A program made the translations under genes and the position numbers. Below, one piece after another: positions 12,801 through 22,133 of a stretch of DNA of 64,000 nt. Positions within the stretch are counted from its first letter, which is position 1; the number at the start of each line of letters is the position of its first letter. Source of the stretch: Carya illinoinensis (lineage: Eukaryota; Streptophyta; Magnoliopsida; Fagales; Juglandaceae); assembly GCF_018687715.1 (NCBI RefSeq), contig NC_056765.1, positions 21,294,894 through 21,358,893 on the forward strand, in the 5' to 3' direction. The notes under the pieces were generated by a model. That model searched no databases. It saw only the letters and a list, made by a program, of their open reading frames with translations, and was not told where the DNA came from.

Positions 12801-14686
12801 TTGGGCTTGAGGGAAACCAATGGATTCATGTGGGCGGGCTTCAATATGATGATGAATGAAGTTAAAGACAGATTTCTTGGTGCCATTTCGTCCAAACTTA
12901 GAACTGAACTACGAGGGTCAGGCAGGTGTATATACCAAGAAGTTTCCCTTGAGGAAAAGGTCAAAAAGGACAAGGCTAAGGGTGGAATTGTACGAATGCA
13001 CTCGAAGGTGCACCTAGCTTCCGATTCACTGTGAATTGGAAATTGACATGGCTTTGGTTCTAGTGATGTGTGATAGATCAATACTAATCTTCTAAATCAA
13101 TCTAAGAATAATGTAAAACAACAATAAAATCAAAAAGGTGCAAATGAAAGGGAGAGAATGAATTTAAGTGGAAATTAAGCTCAAAATATGGTTTAAAGAT
13201 TACTAATCATCTTTAAGTTGATTAATGCGCTTTAGTCTAGTTAGAAACTTAACAATGGTTGGATGAGCACATTAGCCTCCTGTGGAACTCCTTGGGCTTG
13301 AGGGAAACCAATGGATTCATGTGGGCGGGTTTCAATACGACGAATGAAGTTAAAGAAAGATTTCTTGGTGCCATTTCGTCCAAGCCCAGAATTGAACTAC
13401 GAGGGTCAGGGAGGTGTATACACCGGGAAGTTTCCCTTGAGGAAAAGGTCAAAAAGGACAAGGCTAAGGGCGGAATTGTACGAATGCACTTGAAGGTGCA
13501 CCTAGCTTCCGATTCGCAGTCAATTGGAAATTGACTGCGAATGGTCTTTGTGATGCGTGATAGATCAAGGGTAATCTTCTAAATCAATGTAAGAATAATG
13601 TAACACAAAAATAATCTCAAAAAGGTGCAAATGAAAGGGAAATTAAGCTCAAAATATGGTTTATAGGTTACTAATCATCTTTAAGTTGATTAATGCGCTT
13701 TAGCCTAGTAAGAAACTTAACAATGGTTGGATGAACACATTAGCCTCGTGTGGAACTCCTTGGGCTTGAGGGAAACCAATGGATTCATGTGGGCGGGCTT
13801 CAATATGATGATGAATGAAGTTAAAGACAAATTTCTTGGTGCCATTTCGTCCAAACTTAGAACTGAACTACGAGGGTCAGGCAGGTGTATATACCAAGAA
13901 GTTTCCCTTGAGGAAAAGGTCAAAAAGGACAAGGCTAAGGGCGGAATTGTACGAATGCACTCGAAGGTGCACCTAGCATCCGATTCGCTGTCAATTCCAA
14001 ATTGACATGGCTTTGGTTCTAGTGATGTGTGATAGATCAATACTAATCTTCTAAATCAATCTAAGAATAATGTAAAACAACAATAAAATCAAAAAGGTGC
14101 AAATGAAAGGGAGAGAATGAATTTAAGTGGAAATTAAGCTCAAAACATAGTTTAAAGATTACTAATCTTCTTTAAGTTGATTAATGCGCTTTAGTCTAGT
14201 TAGAAACTTAACAATGGTTGGATGAGCACATTAGCCTCCTGTGGAACTCCTTGGGCTTGAGGGAAACCAATGGATTCATGTGGGCGGGTTTCAATACGAC
14301 GAATGAAGTTAAAGACAGATTTCTTGGTGCCATTTCGTCCAAGCCCAGAATTGAACTACGAGGGTCAGGGAGGTGTATACACCGGGAAGTTTCCCTTGAG
14401 GAAAAGGTCAAAAAGGACAAGGCTAAGGGCGGAATTGTATGAATGCACTTGAAGGTGCACCTAGCTTCCGATTCGCAGTCAATTAGAAATTGACATGGCT
14501 TTGGTCCTAGTGATGTGTGATAGATCAAGGGTAATCTTCTAAATCAATGTAAGAATAATGTAACACAAAAATAATCTCAAAAAGGTGCAAATGAAAGGGA
14601 AATTAAGCTCAAAATATGGTTTATAGGTTAGTAATCATCTTTAAGTTGATTAATGCGCTTTAGCCTAGTAAGAAACTTAACAATGG
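9888..14686. repeat. Complete 10-monomer HOR unit, 4799 bp, variant
   Basis: Monomers start at 9888, 10379, 10848, 11339, 11808, 12299, 12768, 13259, 13727 and 14218, in the same positional order as 3169-7967. It is more diverged than the first two copies: AAAATGTCAAAAAGG at 10075 in position 1, a private C-to-A change near 11466, GGCCTAATTG near 12022, and AGCATCC at about 13974 in position 9. That last variant serves as a marker for a later hybrid. Confidence 0.9.
13512..13542. other. Perfect 14-bp-arm palindrome, third copy
   Basis: This lies in the position-8 monomer at 13259 of the diverged HOR unit. The arms are intact although the flank has mutated (GATGCGTGA just downstream instead of GATGTGTGA). 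Confidence 0.95.
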
Positions 14687-17559
14687 TTGGATGAGCACAT
14701 TAGCCTCGTGTGGAACTCCTTGGGCTTGAGGGAAACCAATGGATTCATGTGGGCGGGCTTCAATATGATGATGAATGAAGTTAAAGACAGATTTCTTGGT
14801 GCCATTTCGTCCAAACTTAGAACTGAACTACGAGGGTCAGGCAGGTGTATATACCAAGAAGTTTCCCTTGAGGAAAATGTCAAAAAGGACAAGGCTAAGG
14901 GCGGAATTGTACGAATGCACTCGAAGGTGCACCTAGCTTCCGATTCGCTGTCAATTCCAAATTGACATGGCTTTGGTTCTAGTGATGTGTGATAGATCAA
15001 TACTAATCTTCTAAATCAATCTAAGAATAATGTAAAACAACAATAAAATCAAAAAGGTGCAAATGAAAGGGAGAGAATGAATTTAAGTGGAAATTAAGCT
15101 CAAAATATGGTTTAAAGATTACTAATCATCTTTAAGTTTATTAATGCGCTTTAGTCCAGTTAGAAACTTAACAATGGTTTCATGAGCACATTAGCCTCAT
15201 GTGGAACTCCTTGGGCTTGAGGAAAACCAATGGATTCATGTGGGCGGGCTTCAATACGGTGAATGAAGTTAAAGACAGATTTCTAAGTGCCATTTTGTCC
15301 AAACCAACAACTGAACTACGAGGGTCAGGGAGGTGTGTACACGAAGAAGTTTCCCCTGAGGAAAAGGTCAAAAACGGCGAGGCTAAGGGCGGAATTGTAC
15401 GAATGCACTTGAAGGTGCACATATCTTCCGATTCGTAGTCAATTGGAAATTGACATGGCTTTGGTCCTAGTGATGTGTGATAGATCAAGGCTAATCATCT
15501 AAATCAATGTAAGAATAATGTAACACAAAAATAATATCAAAAAGGTGCAAATGAAAGGGAAATTAAGCTCAAAATATGGTTTATAGGTTACTAATCATCT
15601 TTAAGTTGATTAATGCACTTTAGCCTAGTAAGAAACTTAAAAATGGTTGGATGAGCACATTAGCCTCATGTGGAACTCCTTGGGCTTGAGGGAAACCAAT
15701 GGATTCATGTGGGCGGGCTTCAATATGATGAATGCAGTGAATGATAGATTTCTTGGTGCCATTTCGTCCAAACTTAGAACTGAACTACGAGGGTCAGGCA
15801 GGTGTCTACACCAAGATGTTTCCCTTGAGGAAAAGGTCAAAAAGGACAACACTAAGGGCCGAATTGTACGAATGCACTCGAAGGTGCACCTAGCTTCCGA
15901 TTCGCTGTGAATTGGAAATTGACATGGCTTTGGTTCTAGTGATGTGTGATAGATCCAGGCTAATCTTCTAAATCAATTTAACAATAATGTAAGACAACAA
16001 TAATATCAAAACGGTGCAGATCAAAGGGAGAGAATGAATTGAAAGGGAAATTAAGCTCAAAACATAGTTTAAAGATTACTAATCATCTTTAAGTTGATTA
16101 ATGCGCTTTAGTCTAGTTAGAAACTTAACAATGGTTGGATGAGCACATTAGCCTCCTGTGGAACTCCTTGGGCTTGAGGGAAACCAATGGATTCATGTGG
16201 GCGGGTTTCAATACGACGAATGAAGTTAAAGACAGATTTCTTGGTGCCATTTCGTCCAAGCCCAGAATTGAACTACGAGGGTCAGGGAGGTGTATACACC
16301 GGGAAGTTTCCCTTGAGGAAAAGGTCAAAAAGGACAAGGCTAAGGGCGGAATTGTATGAATGCACTTGAAGGTGCACCTAGCTTCCGATTCGCAGTCAAT
16401 TGGAAATTGACATGGCTTTGGTCCTAGTGACGTGTGATAGATCAACGGTAATCTTCTAAATCAATGTAAGAATAATGTAACACAAAAATAATCTCAAAAA
16501 GGTGCAAATGAAAGGGAAATTAAGCTCAAAATATGGTTTATAGGTTACTAATCATCTTTAAGTTGATTAATGCGCATTAGCCTAGTAAGAAACTTAAAAA
16601 TGGTTGGATGAGCACATTAGCCTCGTGTGGAACTCCTTGGGCCTGAGGGAAACCAATGGATTCATGTGGGCGGGCTTCAATATGATGAATGCAGTTAATG
16701 ACAGATTTCTTGGTGCCATTTCGTCCAAACTTAGAACTGAACTACGAGGGTCAGGCAGGTGTCTACACCAAGATGTTTCCCTTGAGGAAAAGGTCAAAAA
16801 GGACAAGGCTAAGGGCGGAATTGTACGAATGCACTCGAAGGTGCACCTAGCATCCGATTCGCTGTCAATTCCAAATTGACATGGCTTTGGTTCTAGTGAT
16901 GTGTGATAGATCAATACTAATCTTCTAAATCAATCTAAGAATAATGTAAAACAACAATAAAATCAAAAAGGTGCAAATGAAAGGGAGAGAATGAATTTAA
17001 GTGGAAATTAAGCTCAAAACATAGTTTAAAGATTACTAATCTTCTTTAAGTTGATTAATGCGCTTTAGTCTAGTTAGAAACTTAACAATGGTTGGATGAG
17101 CACATTAGCCTCCTGTGGAACTCCTTGGGCTTGAGGGAAACCAATGGATTCATGTGGGCGGGTTTCAATACGACGAATGAAGTTAAAGACAGATTTCTTG
17201 GTGCCATTTCGTCCAAGCCCAGAATTGAACTACGAGGGTCAGGGAGGTGTATACACCGGGAAGTTTCCCTTGAGGAAAAGGTCAAAAAGGACAAGGCTAA
17301 GGGCGGAATTGTATGAATGCACTTGAAGGTGCACCTAGCTTCCGATTCGCAGTCAATTAGAAATTGACATGGCTTTGGTCCTAGTGATGTGTGATAGATC
17401 AAGGGTAATCTTCTAAATCAATGTAAGAATAATGTAACACAAAAATAATCTCAAAAAGGTGCAAATGAAAGGGAAATTAAGCTCAAAATATGGTTTATAG
17501 GTTAGTAATCATCTTTAAGTTGATTAATGCACTTAGCCTAGTAAGAAACTTAACAATGG
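14687..17559. repeat. Shortened HOR unit, 6 monomers (2873 bp)
   Basis: Monomers start at 14687, 15178, 15647, 16135, 16604 and 17092. Positions 1-4 are followed by a hybrid at 16604. Its first part is position-5-like (GCAGTTAATGAC and the GTCTACACC variant). Its second part carries AGCATCC at about 16850, the rare marker of the position-9 monomer at 13727. Position 10 then follows. Positions 6, 7 and 8 are therefore missing, together with parts of 5 and 9. Position 3 here has lost one ATG triplet, giving 488-bp spacing. Confidence 0.87.
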
Positions 17560-20014
17560 TTGGATGAGCACATTAGCCTCGTGTGGAACTCCTTGGGCTT
17601 GAGGGAAACCAATGGATTCATGTGGGCGGGCTTCAATATGATGATGAATGAAGTTAAAGACAGATTTCTTGGTGCCATTTCGTCCAAACTTAGAACTGAA
17701 CTACGAGGGTCAGGCAGGTGTATATACCAAGAAGTTTCCCTTGAGGAAAATGTCAAAAAGGACAAGGCTAAGGGCGGAATTGTACGAATGCACTCGAAGG
17801 TGCACCTAGCTTCCGATTCGCTGTCAATTCCAAATTGACATGGCTTTGGTTCTAGTGATGTGTGATAGATCAATACTAATCTTCTAAATCAATCTAAGAA
17901 TAATGTAAAACAACAATAAAATCAAAAAGGTGCAAATGAAAGGGAGAGAATGAATTTAAGTGGAAATTAAGCTCAAAATATGGTTTAAAGATTACTAATC
18001 ATCTTTAAGTTTATTAATGCGCTTTAGTCCAGTTAGAAACTTAACAATGGTTTCATGAGCACATTAGCCTCATGTGGAACTCCTTGGGCTTGAGGAAAAC
18101 CAATGGATTCATGTGGGCGGGCTTCAATACGGTGAATGAAGTTAAAGACAGATTTCTAAGTGCCATTTTGTCCAAACCAACAACTGAACTACGAGGGTCA
18201 GGGAGGTGTGTACACGAAGAAGTTTCCCCTGAGGAAAAGGTCAAAAACGGCGAGGCTAAGGGCGGAATTGTACGAATGCACTTGAAGGTGCACATATCTT
18301 CCGATTCGTAGTCAATTGGAAATTGACATGGCTTTGGTCCTAGTGATGTGTGATAGATCAAGGCTAATCATCTAAATCAATGTAAGAATAATGTAACACA
18401 AAAATAATATCAAAAAGGTGCAAATGAAAGGGAAATTAAGCTCAAAATATGGTTTATAGGTTACTAATCATCTTTAAGTTGATTAATGCACTTTAGCCTA
18501 GTAAGAAACTTAAAAATGGTTGGATGAGCACATTAGCCTCATGTGGAACTCCTTGGGCTTGAGGGAAACCAATGGATTCATGTGGGCGGGCTTCAATATG
18601 ATGAATGCAGTGAATGATAGATTTCTTGGTGCCATTTCGTCCAAACTTAGAACTGAACTACGAGGGTCAGGCAGGTGTCTACACCAAGATGTTTCCCTTG
18701 AGGAAAAGGTCAAAAAGGACAACGCTAAGGGCCGAATTGTACGAATGCACTCGAAGGTGCACCTAGCTTCCGATTCGCTGTGAATTGGAAATTGACATGG
18801 CTTTGGTTCTAGTGATGTGTGATAGATCCAGGCTAATCTTCTAAATCAATTTAACAATAATGTAAGACAACAATAATATCAAAACGGTGCAGATCAAAGG
18901 GAGAGAATGAATTGAAAGGGAAATTAAGCTCAAAACATAGTTTAAAGATTACTAATCATCTTTAAGTTGATTAATGCGCTTTAGTCTAGTTAGAAACTTA
19001 ACAATGGTTGGATGAGCACATTAGCCTCCTGTGGAACTCCTTGGGCTTGAGGGAAACCAATGGATTCATGTGGGCGGGTTTCAATACGACGAATGAAGTT
19101 AAAGACAGATTTCTTGGTGCCATTTCGTCCAAGCCCAGAATTGAACTACGAGGGTCAGGGAGGTGTATACACCGGGAAGTTTCCCTTGAGGAAAAGGTCA
19201 AAAAGGACAAGGCTAAGGGCGGAATTGTATGAATGCACTTGAAGGTGCACCTAGCTTCCGATTCGCAGTCAATTGGAAATTGACATGGCTTTGGTCCTAG
19301 TGACGTGTGATAGATCAACGGTAATCTTCTAAATCAATGTAAGAATAATGTAACACAAAAATAATCTCAAAAAGGTGCAAATGAAAGGGAAATTAAGCTC
19401 AAAATATGGTTTATAGGTTACTAATCATCTTTAAGTTGATTAATGCGCATTAGCCTAGTAAGAAACTTAAAAATGGTTGGATGAGCACATTAGCCTCGTG
19501 TGGAACTCCTTGGGCCTGAGGGAAACCAATGGATTCATGTGGGCGGGCTTCAATATGATGAATGCAGTTAATGACAGATTTCTTGGTGCCATTTCGTCCA
19601 AACTTAGAACTGAACTACGAGGGTCAGGCAGGTGTCTACACCAAGATGTTTCCCTTGAGGAAAAGGTCAAAAAGGACAACGCTAAGGGCCGAATTGTACG
19701 AATGCACTCGAAGGTGCACCTAGCTTCCGATTCGCTGTGAATTGGAAATTGACATGGCTTTGGTTCTAGTGATGTGTGATAGATCAATACTAATCTTCTA
19801 AATCAATCTAAGTATAATGTAAAACAACAATAAAATCAAAAAGGTGCAAATGAAAGCGATAGAATGAATTTAAGTGGAAATTAAGCTCAAAATATGGTTT
19901 AAAGATTACTAATCATCTTTAAGTTTATTAATGCGCTTTAGTCCAGTTAGAAACTTAACAATGGTTTCATGAGCACATTAGCCTCATGTGGAACTCCTTG
20001 GGCTTGAGGAAAAC
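17560..20014. repeat. Last left HOR piece, interrupted by retrotransposon
   Basis: Monomers start at 17560, 18051, 18520, 19008, 19477 and 19965. They read as positions 1-4, a position-5 hybrid and position 2. Monomer 19477 shares GGGCCTGAGGG with 16604 at its left end, but its tail (ATCAATACTAATC) is of the position-1 kind. Position 2 at 19965 is cut after base 20014 by the retrotransposon and resumes at 28382. Confidence 0.85.
20010..20014. repeat. Target-site duplication AAAAC, left copy
   Basis: AAAAC directly precedes the TGATG terminus of the 5' LTR and is repeated at 28377-28381 after the CATCA terminus. Removing the element and one copy rebuilds a normal satellite monomer (GAGGAAAACCAATGG), so this is a simple 5-bp-TSD insertion. 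Confidence 0.97.
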
Positions 20015-20231
20015 TGATGGGAACCAAGGCAGGCCTACTCTTAAAGATCCTTTGCAAGTTCCAGATGGGCCAATTACAAGATCGAGAGCCAAGAAGATCA
20101 AGGAAGCAATGCAAGGATTAGTACAAACCACTTGGGAAGAAGCTAGCAAGAGCCCAACACTCAAGATGGGCTTGAAAGAAGAAGAACTAGCTTTGATCCA
20201 CTTGATCCAAGCTGTGGAAGACTTGACTTAA
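20015..20231 (+). pseudogene. LTR copy of the pol C-terminus
   Basis: The last 72 residues of pol are encoded inside the 3' LTR, so the 5' LTR carries the same stretch without the rest of the gene. The open frame reads in from the satellite, crosses the left junction and ends at the same TAA as pol. Its two differences from the 3' copy are a Leu/Pro change near the start and a Pro/Leu change in the acidic stretch. It is a by-product of LTR duplication and not an independent gene. Confidence 0.85.
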
Positions 20232-20316
20232 AAATATGGCCTTTAGATATTAAGGCTTTCAATTTGTTTAAAGGATTTTTATTATTAGTTTTGAATAAGT
20301 GGGCTTGAGGATGCTT

Positions 20317-20325
20317 AACCCACAT
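20317..20325. repeat. 9-bp target duplication of the MULE, left
   Basis: AACCCACAT occurs immediately left of the inserted segment and again at 21632-21640. The 3' LTR has it once (from about 27896), followed directly by ATGTCTTAC. The empty site is thus preserved within the same element. Confidence 0.92.
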
Positions 20326-20610
20326 GAGAATACCTTCCCGCCGGTCGGGCTGCCCAACCCCAAATAATAGCCCCCAACTAATAGCCCTCCACGTAAGTAG
20401 TCCAATTTACATATCCTGCACCCATCCTACAGAATACCAAAAACTCTACAAAAGCTTCCAAGTCTTCATCACGTCCTCCAAGTCCTCATCGTGTTCCAAA
20501 TTGACCAGACCCAGAGACAAATCCCTTCATCTTTCTTCGTCTTCCACCCTTCGTCCTGTCCCCCTTCGTCTTCCACCCTGACCAAACCCAGCGAATACCT
20601 TGACGCGACA

Positions 20611-20824
20611 GACTGATTTCCTACTGAGCCACGACGGACTAAAAACCAAGGGTCATGAAGTCTTGAACGACGGACTGATTTCGAAAATGCCTTGCCAAGC
20701 TGTGACAGGTTGTTTCTTGCCGAGACCCGACAGATGGAGATTGACCCACCAAGCCGCGATGGACTGATTTGGCGACCCCCAATCACCCATCCCAAACCCA
20801 AGGTCTTGAACAACGGATTGATTT
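20611..20824. repeat. Degenerate short repeats inside the MULE
   Basis: The core GRACTGATTT or a one-base variant occurs at 20611, 20672, 20761 and 20815. Two copies sit in a longer shared context (GTCTTGAAC, ACGGA, TGATTT at about 20656-20683 and 20800-20826). Such subterminal repeats are common in non-autonomous DNA transposons. Confidence 0.6.
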
Positions 20825-20914
20825 TGCGAGCCCTCCTTGTCGTTCGCTCTCACACTGCATGATTTTTGGTTATGACTTTCTCATAAGAGTTCTATGATTT
20901 TTGGGGGTTTTTTT

Positions 20915-21004
20915 GCCATTAACTTCATCCTGATTATGGCACCGAGTGCTGTTCTTTATGGTCTTGTCAGTGCCTTTTTTTTCGCCATTAACTTCATCCT
21001 GATT
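20915..21004. repeat. 21-bp direct repeat inside the MULE
   Basis: A 21-bp stretch beginning GCCATTAACTTC and ending CATCCTGATT is present exactly at 20915-20935 and 20984-21004, 69 bp apart. The rest of 20830-21567 shows no gene or RNA that I can recognise. It is A+T-rich and contains two TTTTTGTAAAATA copies (around 21256 and 21343). Confidence 0.8.
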
Positions 21005-21631
21005 TTCTCCCCTTGTTCACCCTCGACATAGAGACCCCATAGCTCTTCTCTCCAGCCATCCATCACCTCTCAACGCCGCAAAGCTATAGAAATCCACCCA
21101 CCGTCGTTATATTGGTGCTCATCTGGGGTCTTGTGCTCAAACCATAGATGTGGGTCTCCTCGAACCACAGCTAGGATGTTAAAGGGATCCCACTTACTAA
21201 GCAATATTGGACTATGGAGAAGAAAAAAGTATCACTTCGGTGATTCAAATTCGTAATTTTTGTAAAATAACCTACCTGAGAAACTAAAATATTATGTATT
21301 TTCAATTTGAAGAGTTTTATTTCAAGTTTATGGCAATCGATGATTTTTGTAAAATACAATACACGGACTGGTTGGGTAGGACGACGTACTGGTTGTGTTG
21401 AACTGCTAGCGATCTTCTGGTAGTGGTAGCAACGGCTGGTGGAAGTAACGAGCCCAACTTGTCAGGTAGAAGAGGGAAGGGGAAACAATTTGCTCGCATG
21501 GCTTTTAATTCTAGCTAGCAATCTCATGCGGTGCTCCTCATTGCTTTAACTTATGCAATGCTGAGATGGAACCTTATTATTGGAGGCTGTTAAAGGGCTA
21601 AAAACAGTTCGACCGTTCCAAAGCATTTCTC

Positions 21632-21640
21632 AACCCACAT
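21632..21640. repeat. 9-bp target duplication of the MULE, right
   Basis: This is AACCCACAT, identical to 20317-20325, after which the LTR sequence resumes with ATGTCTTAC as in the 3' LTR. Confidence 0.92.
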
Positions 21641-21658
21641 ATGTCTTACTTAGTTGAA

Positions 21659-21770
21659 CTAGGGTTTAGAAGTACTGTAGCATGACACTGTTCACGCTAC
21701 AGTACACACGGCTACTGTTCACAAAGGGCATTTTTGAGAGAAATGGTCTCAAATTTTAGTCTAGGGTTTT
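21659..21770 (+). promoter_or_regulatory. LTR regulatory cluster: telo-box-like motifs and hairpin
   Basis: CTAGGGTTT occurs at 21659 and 21761; it is the complement of the plant telo-box AAACCCTAG seen in many plant promoters. Between them lies a perfect 10-bp inverted repeat, GTACTGTAGC (21672-21681) and GCTACAGTAC (21696-21705), with a 14-nt loop. A second ACTGTTCAC copy follows at 21714. The motifs are visible; a transcriptional role is inferred. Confidence 0.5.
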
Positions 21771-21788
21771 ATCATGTTTTGGGGAAGG

Positions 21789-21796
21789 TATTTAAA
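21789..21796 (+). promoter_or_regulatory. Candidate TATA box of the 5' LTR
   Basis: TATTTAAA lies about 20 bp after the second telo-box-like motif and 318 bp before the LTR end. It is a suitable place for U3 promoter sequence. The same motif is at 28052-28059 in the 3' LTR. No transcription start can be fixed from the sequence alone. Confidence 0.5.
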
Positions 21797-22116
21797 GGAT
21801 GTAATCAGCCATTTCAAGGCAGACATTATTTTATTTCGAATTTTAATTGTGAGTGAGTTTTCTCCTCTTGTTCTTAATTGAACTCTTGAACTTATCAAAG
21901 GTAAATCACAACCTTTGTGGCGTTCCTCCTCGTAATTTGGGTTCTTGAGACGGGATTTCAACGGGTCTAGATTTTGATATAATCTAGGTTCTTGAAACGA
22001 GTTCTCAACGGGTCTAAATTCTCCATCCATAGACTTGAGTTTGGCGTTCTTGGGTTTGTTTTTTTTCCAATATTGTTGTTGGGTCTCAAAGCGAGTCGAT
22101 TGGGGTTCACATCATT

Positions 22117-22133
22117 TGGTATTCAGAGCAAGG
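22117..22133 (+). promoter_or_regulatory. Primer binding site (initiator Met tRNA type)
   Basis: Two bases after the LTR end the sequence reads TGGTATTCAGAGCAAGG. It matches the common plant initiator-Met tRNA primer site apart from an inserted T after TGGTAT and a change near the end. Minus-strand DNA synthesis would be primed here. The extra T may weaken pairing. Confidence 0.85.

Larger units (their letters stand above)
1..20014. repeat. Satellite array, left block (about 480-bp monomers)
   Basis: This is a tandem satellite in direct orientation. Using TTGGATGAGCAC (or its variant) as anchor, monomers start at 290, 781, 1250, 1741, 2209, 2700, 3169, 3660, 4129, 4620, 5089, 5580, 6049, 6540, 7008, 7499, 7968, 8459, 8928, 9419, 9888, 10379, 10848, 11339, 11808, 12299, 12768, 13259, 13727, 14218, 14687, 15178, 15647, 16135, 16604, 17092, 17560, 18051, 18520, 19008, 19477 and 19965. 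The last is cut by the retrotransposon. Spacing alternates between 488-491 and 468-469 bp. Long monomers carry an extra 19 bp (AGAGAATGAATT plus a copy of AAAGGG) and often an extra ATG triplet. No gene, RNA or second mobile element is visible in this block. Confidence 0.98.
20326..21631. mobile_element. Non-autonomous Mutator-like element (MULE) nested in 5' LTR
   Basis: This is a 1306-bp insertion absent from the 3' LTR. It is flanked by a 9-bp direct repeat, the length typical of Mutator-superfamily elements. The ends are GAGAA and TTCTC. Behind them, imperfect inverted termini can be followed for roughly 60 bp (20326-20390 against 21568-21631), sharing blocks such as CGGTCG, CTG, TAGCCC and GCC-TCC. 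I found no transposase-like frame; frames of up to about 114 codons are low-complexity. The left 600 bp are rich in C and unlike the A+T-rich surroundings, so a captured host fragment (Pack-MULE) is possible but unproven. A hAT origin is less likely because hAT duplications are 8 bp. Confidence 0.75.
20015..22114 (+). repeat. 5' LTR (2100 bp, of which 785 bp is LTR proper)
   Basis: It starts TGATGGGAACC and ends TTCACATCA. Positions 20015-20325 and 21641-22114 align base for base with the 3' LTR. The 1315 bp between them are a later insertion plus its duplicated target. It differs from the 3' LTR at seven substituted sites, for example GGCCTACTC against GGCTTACTC, ACACACGG against ACACGCGG and TCTCAAAGCG against TATCAAAGGG. 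There is also one extra A in CGGGATTTC. As the upstream LTR it would hold the promoter for the element. Confidence 0.96.

Noticed and set aside
280..20000. Dozens of 60-109-codon frames on both strands read as genes or as a multigene peptide family
   Set aside because: They repeat with the satellite period, overlap each other on opposite strands, often start at non-ATG codons and are broken in several monomers. No domain, signal or known family is visible.
20015..20325. Left end of the element taken as a truncated second retrotransposon, because it contains pol sequence
   Set aside because: The pol sequence is part of the LTR itself, as the identical arrangement at 27593-27903 and the TGATG terminus after the TSD show.
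20324..20853. Frames of 66-114 codons inside the MULE as a transposase or captured gene
   Set aside because: Composition is low-complexity (Ser/Pro/Leu or Gly/Trp), frames overlap on both strands, and no transposase motif is present. A captured fragment remains possible but is not supported as a gene.
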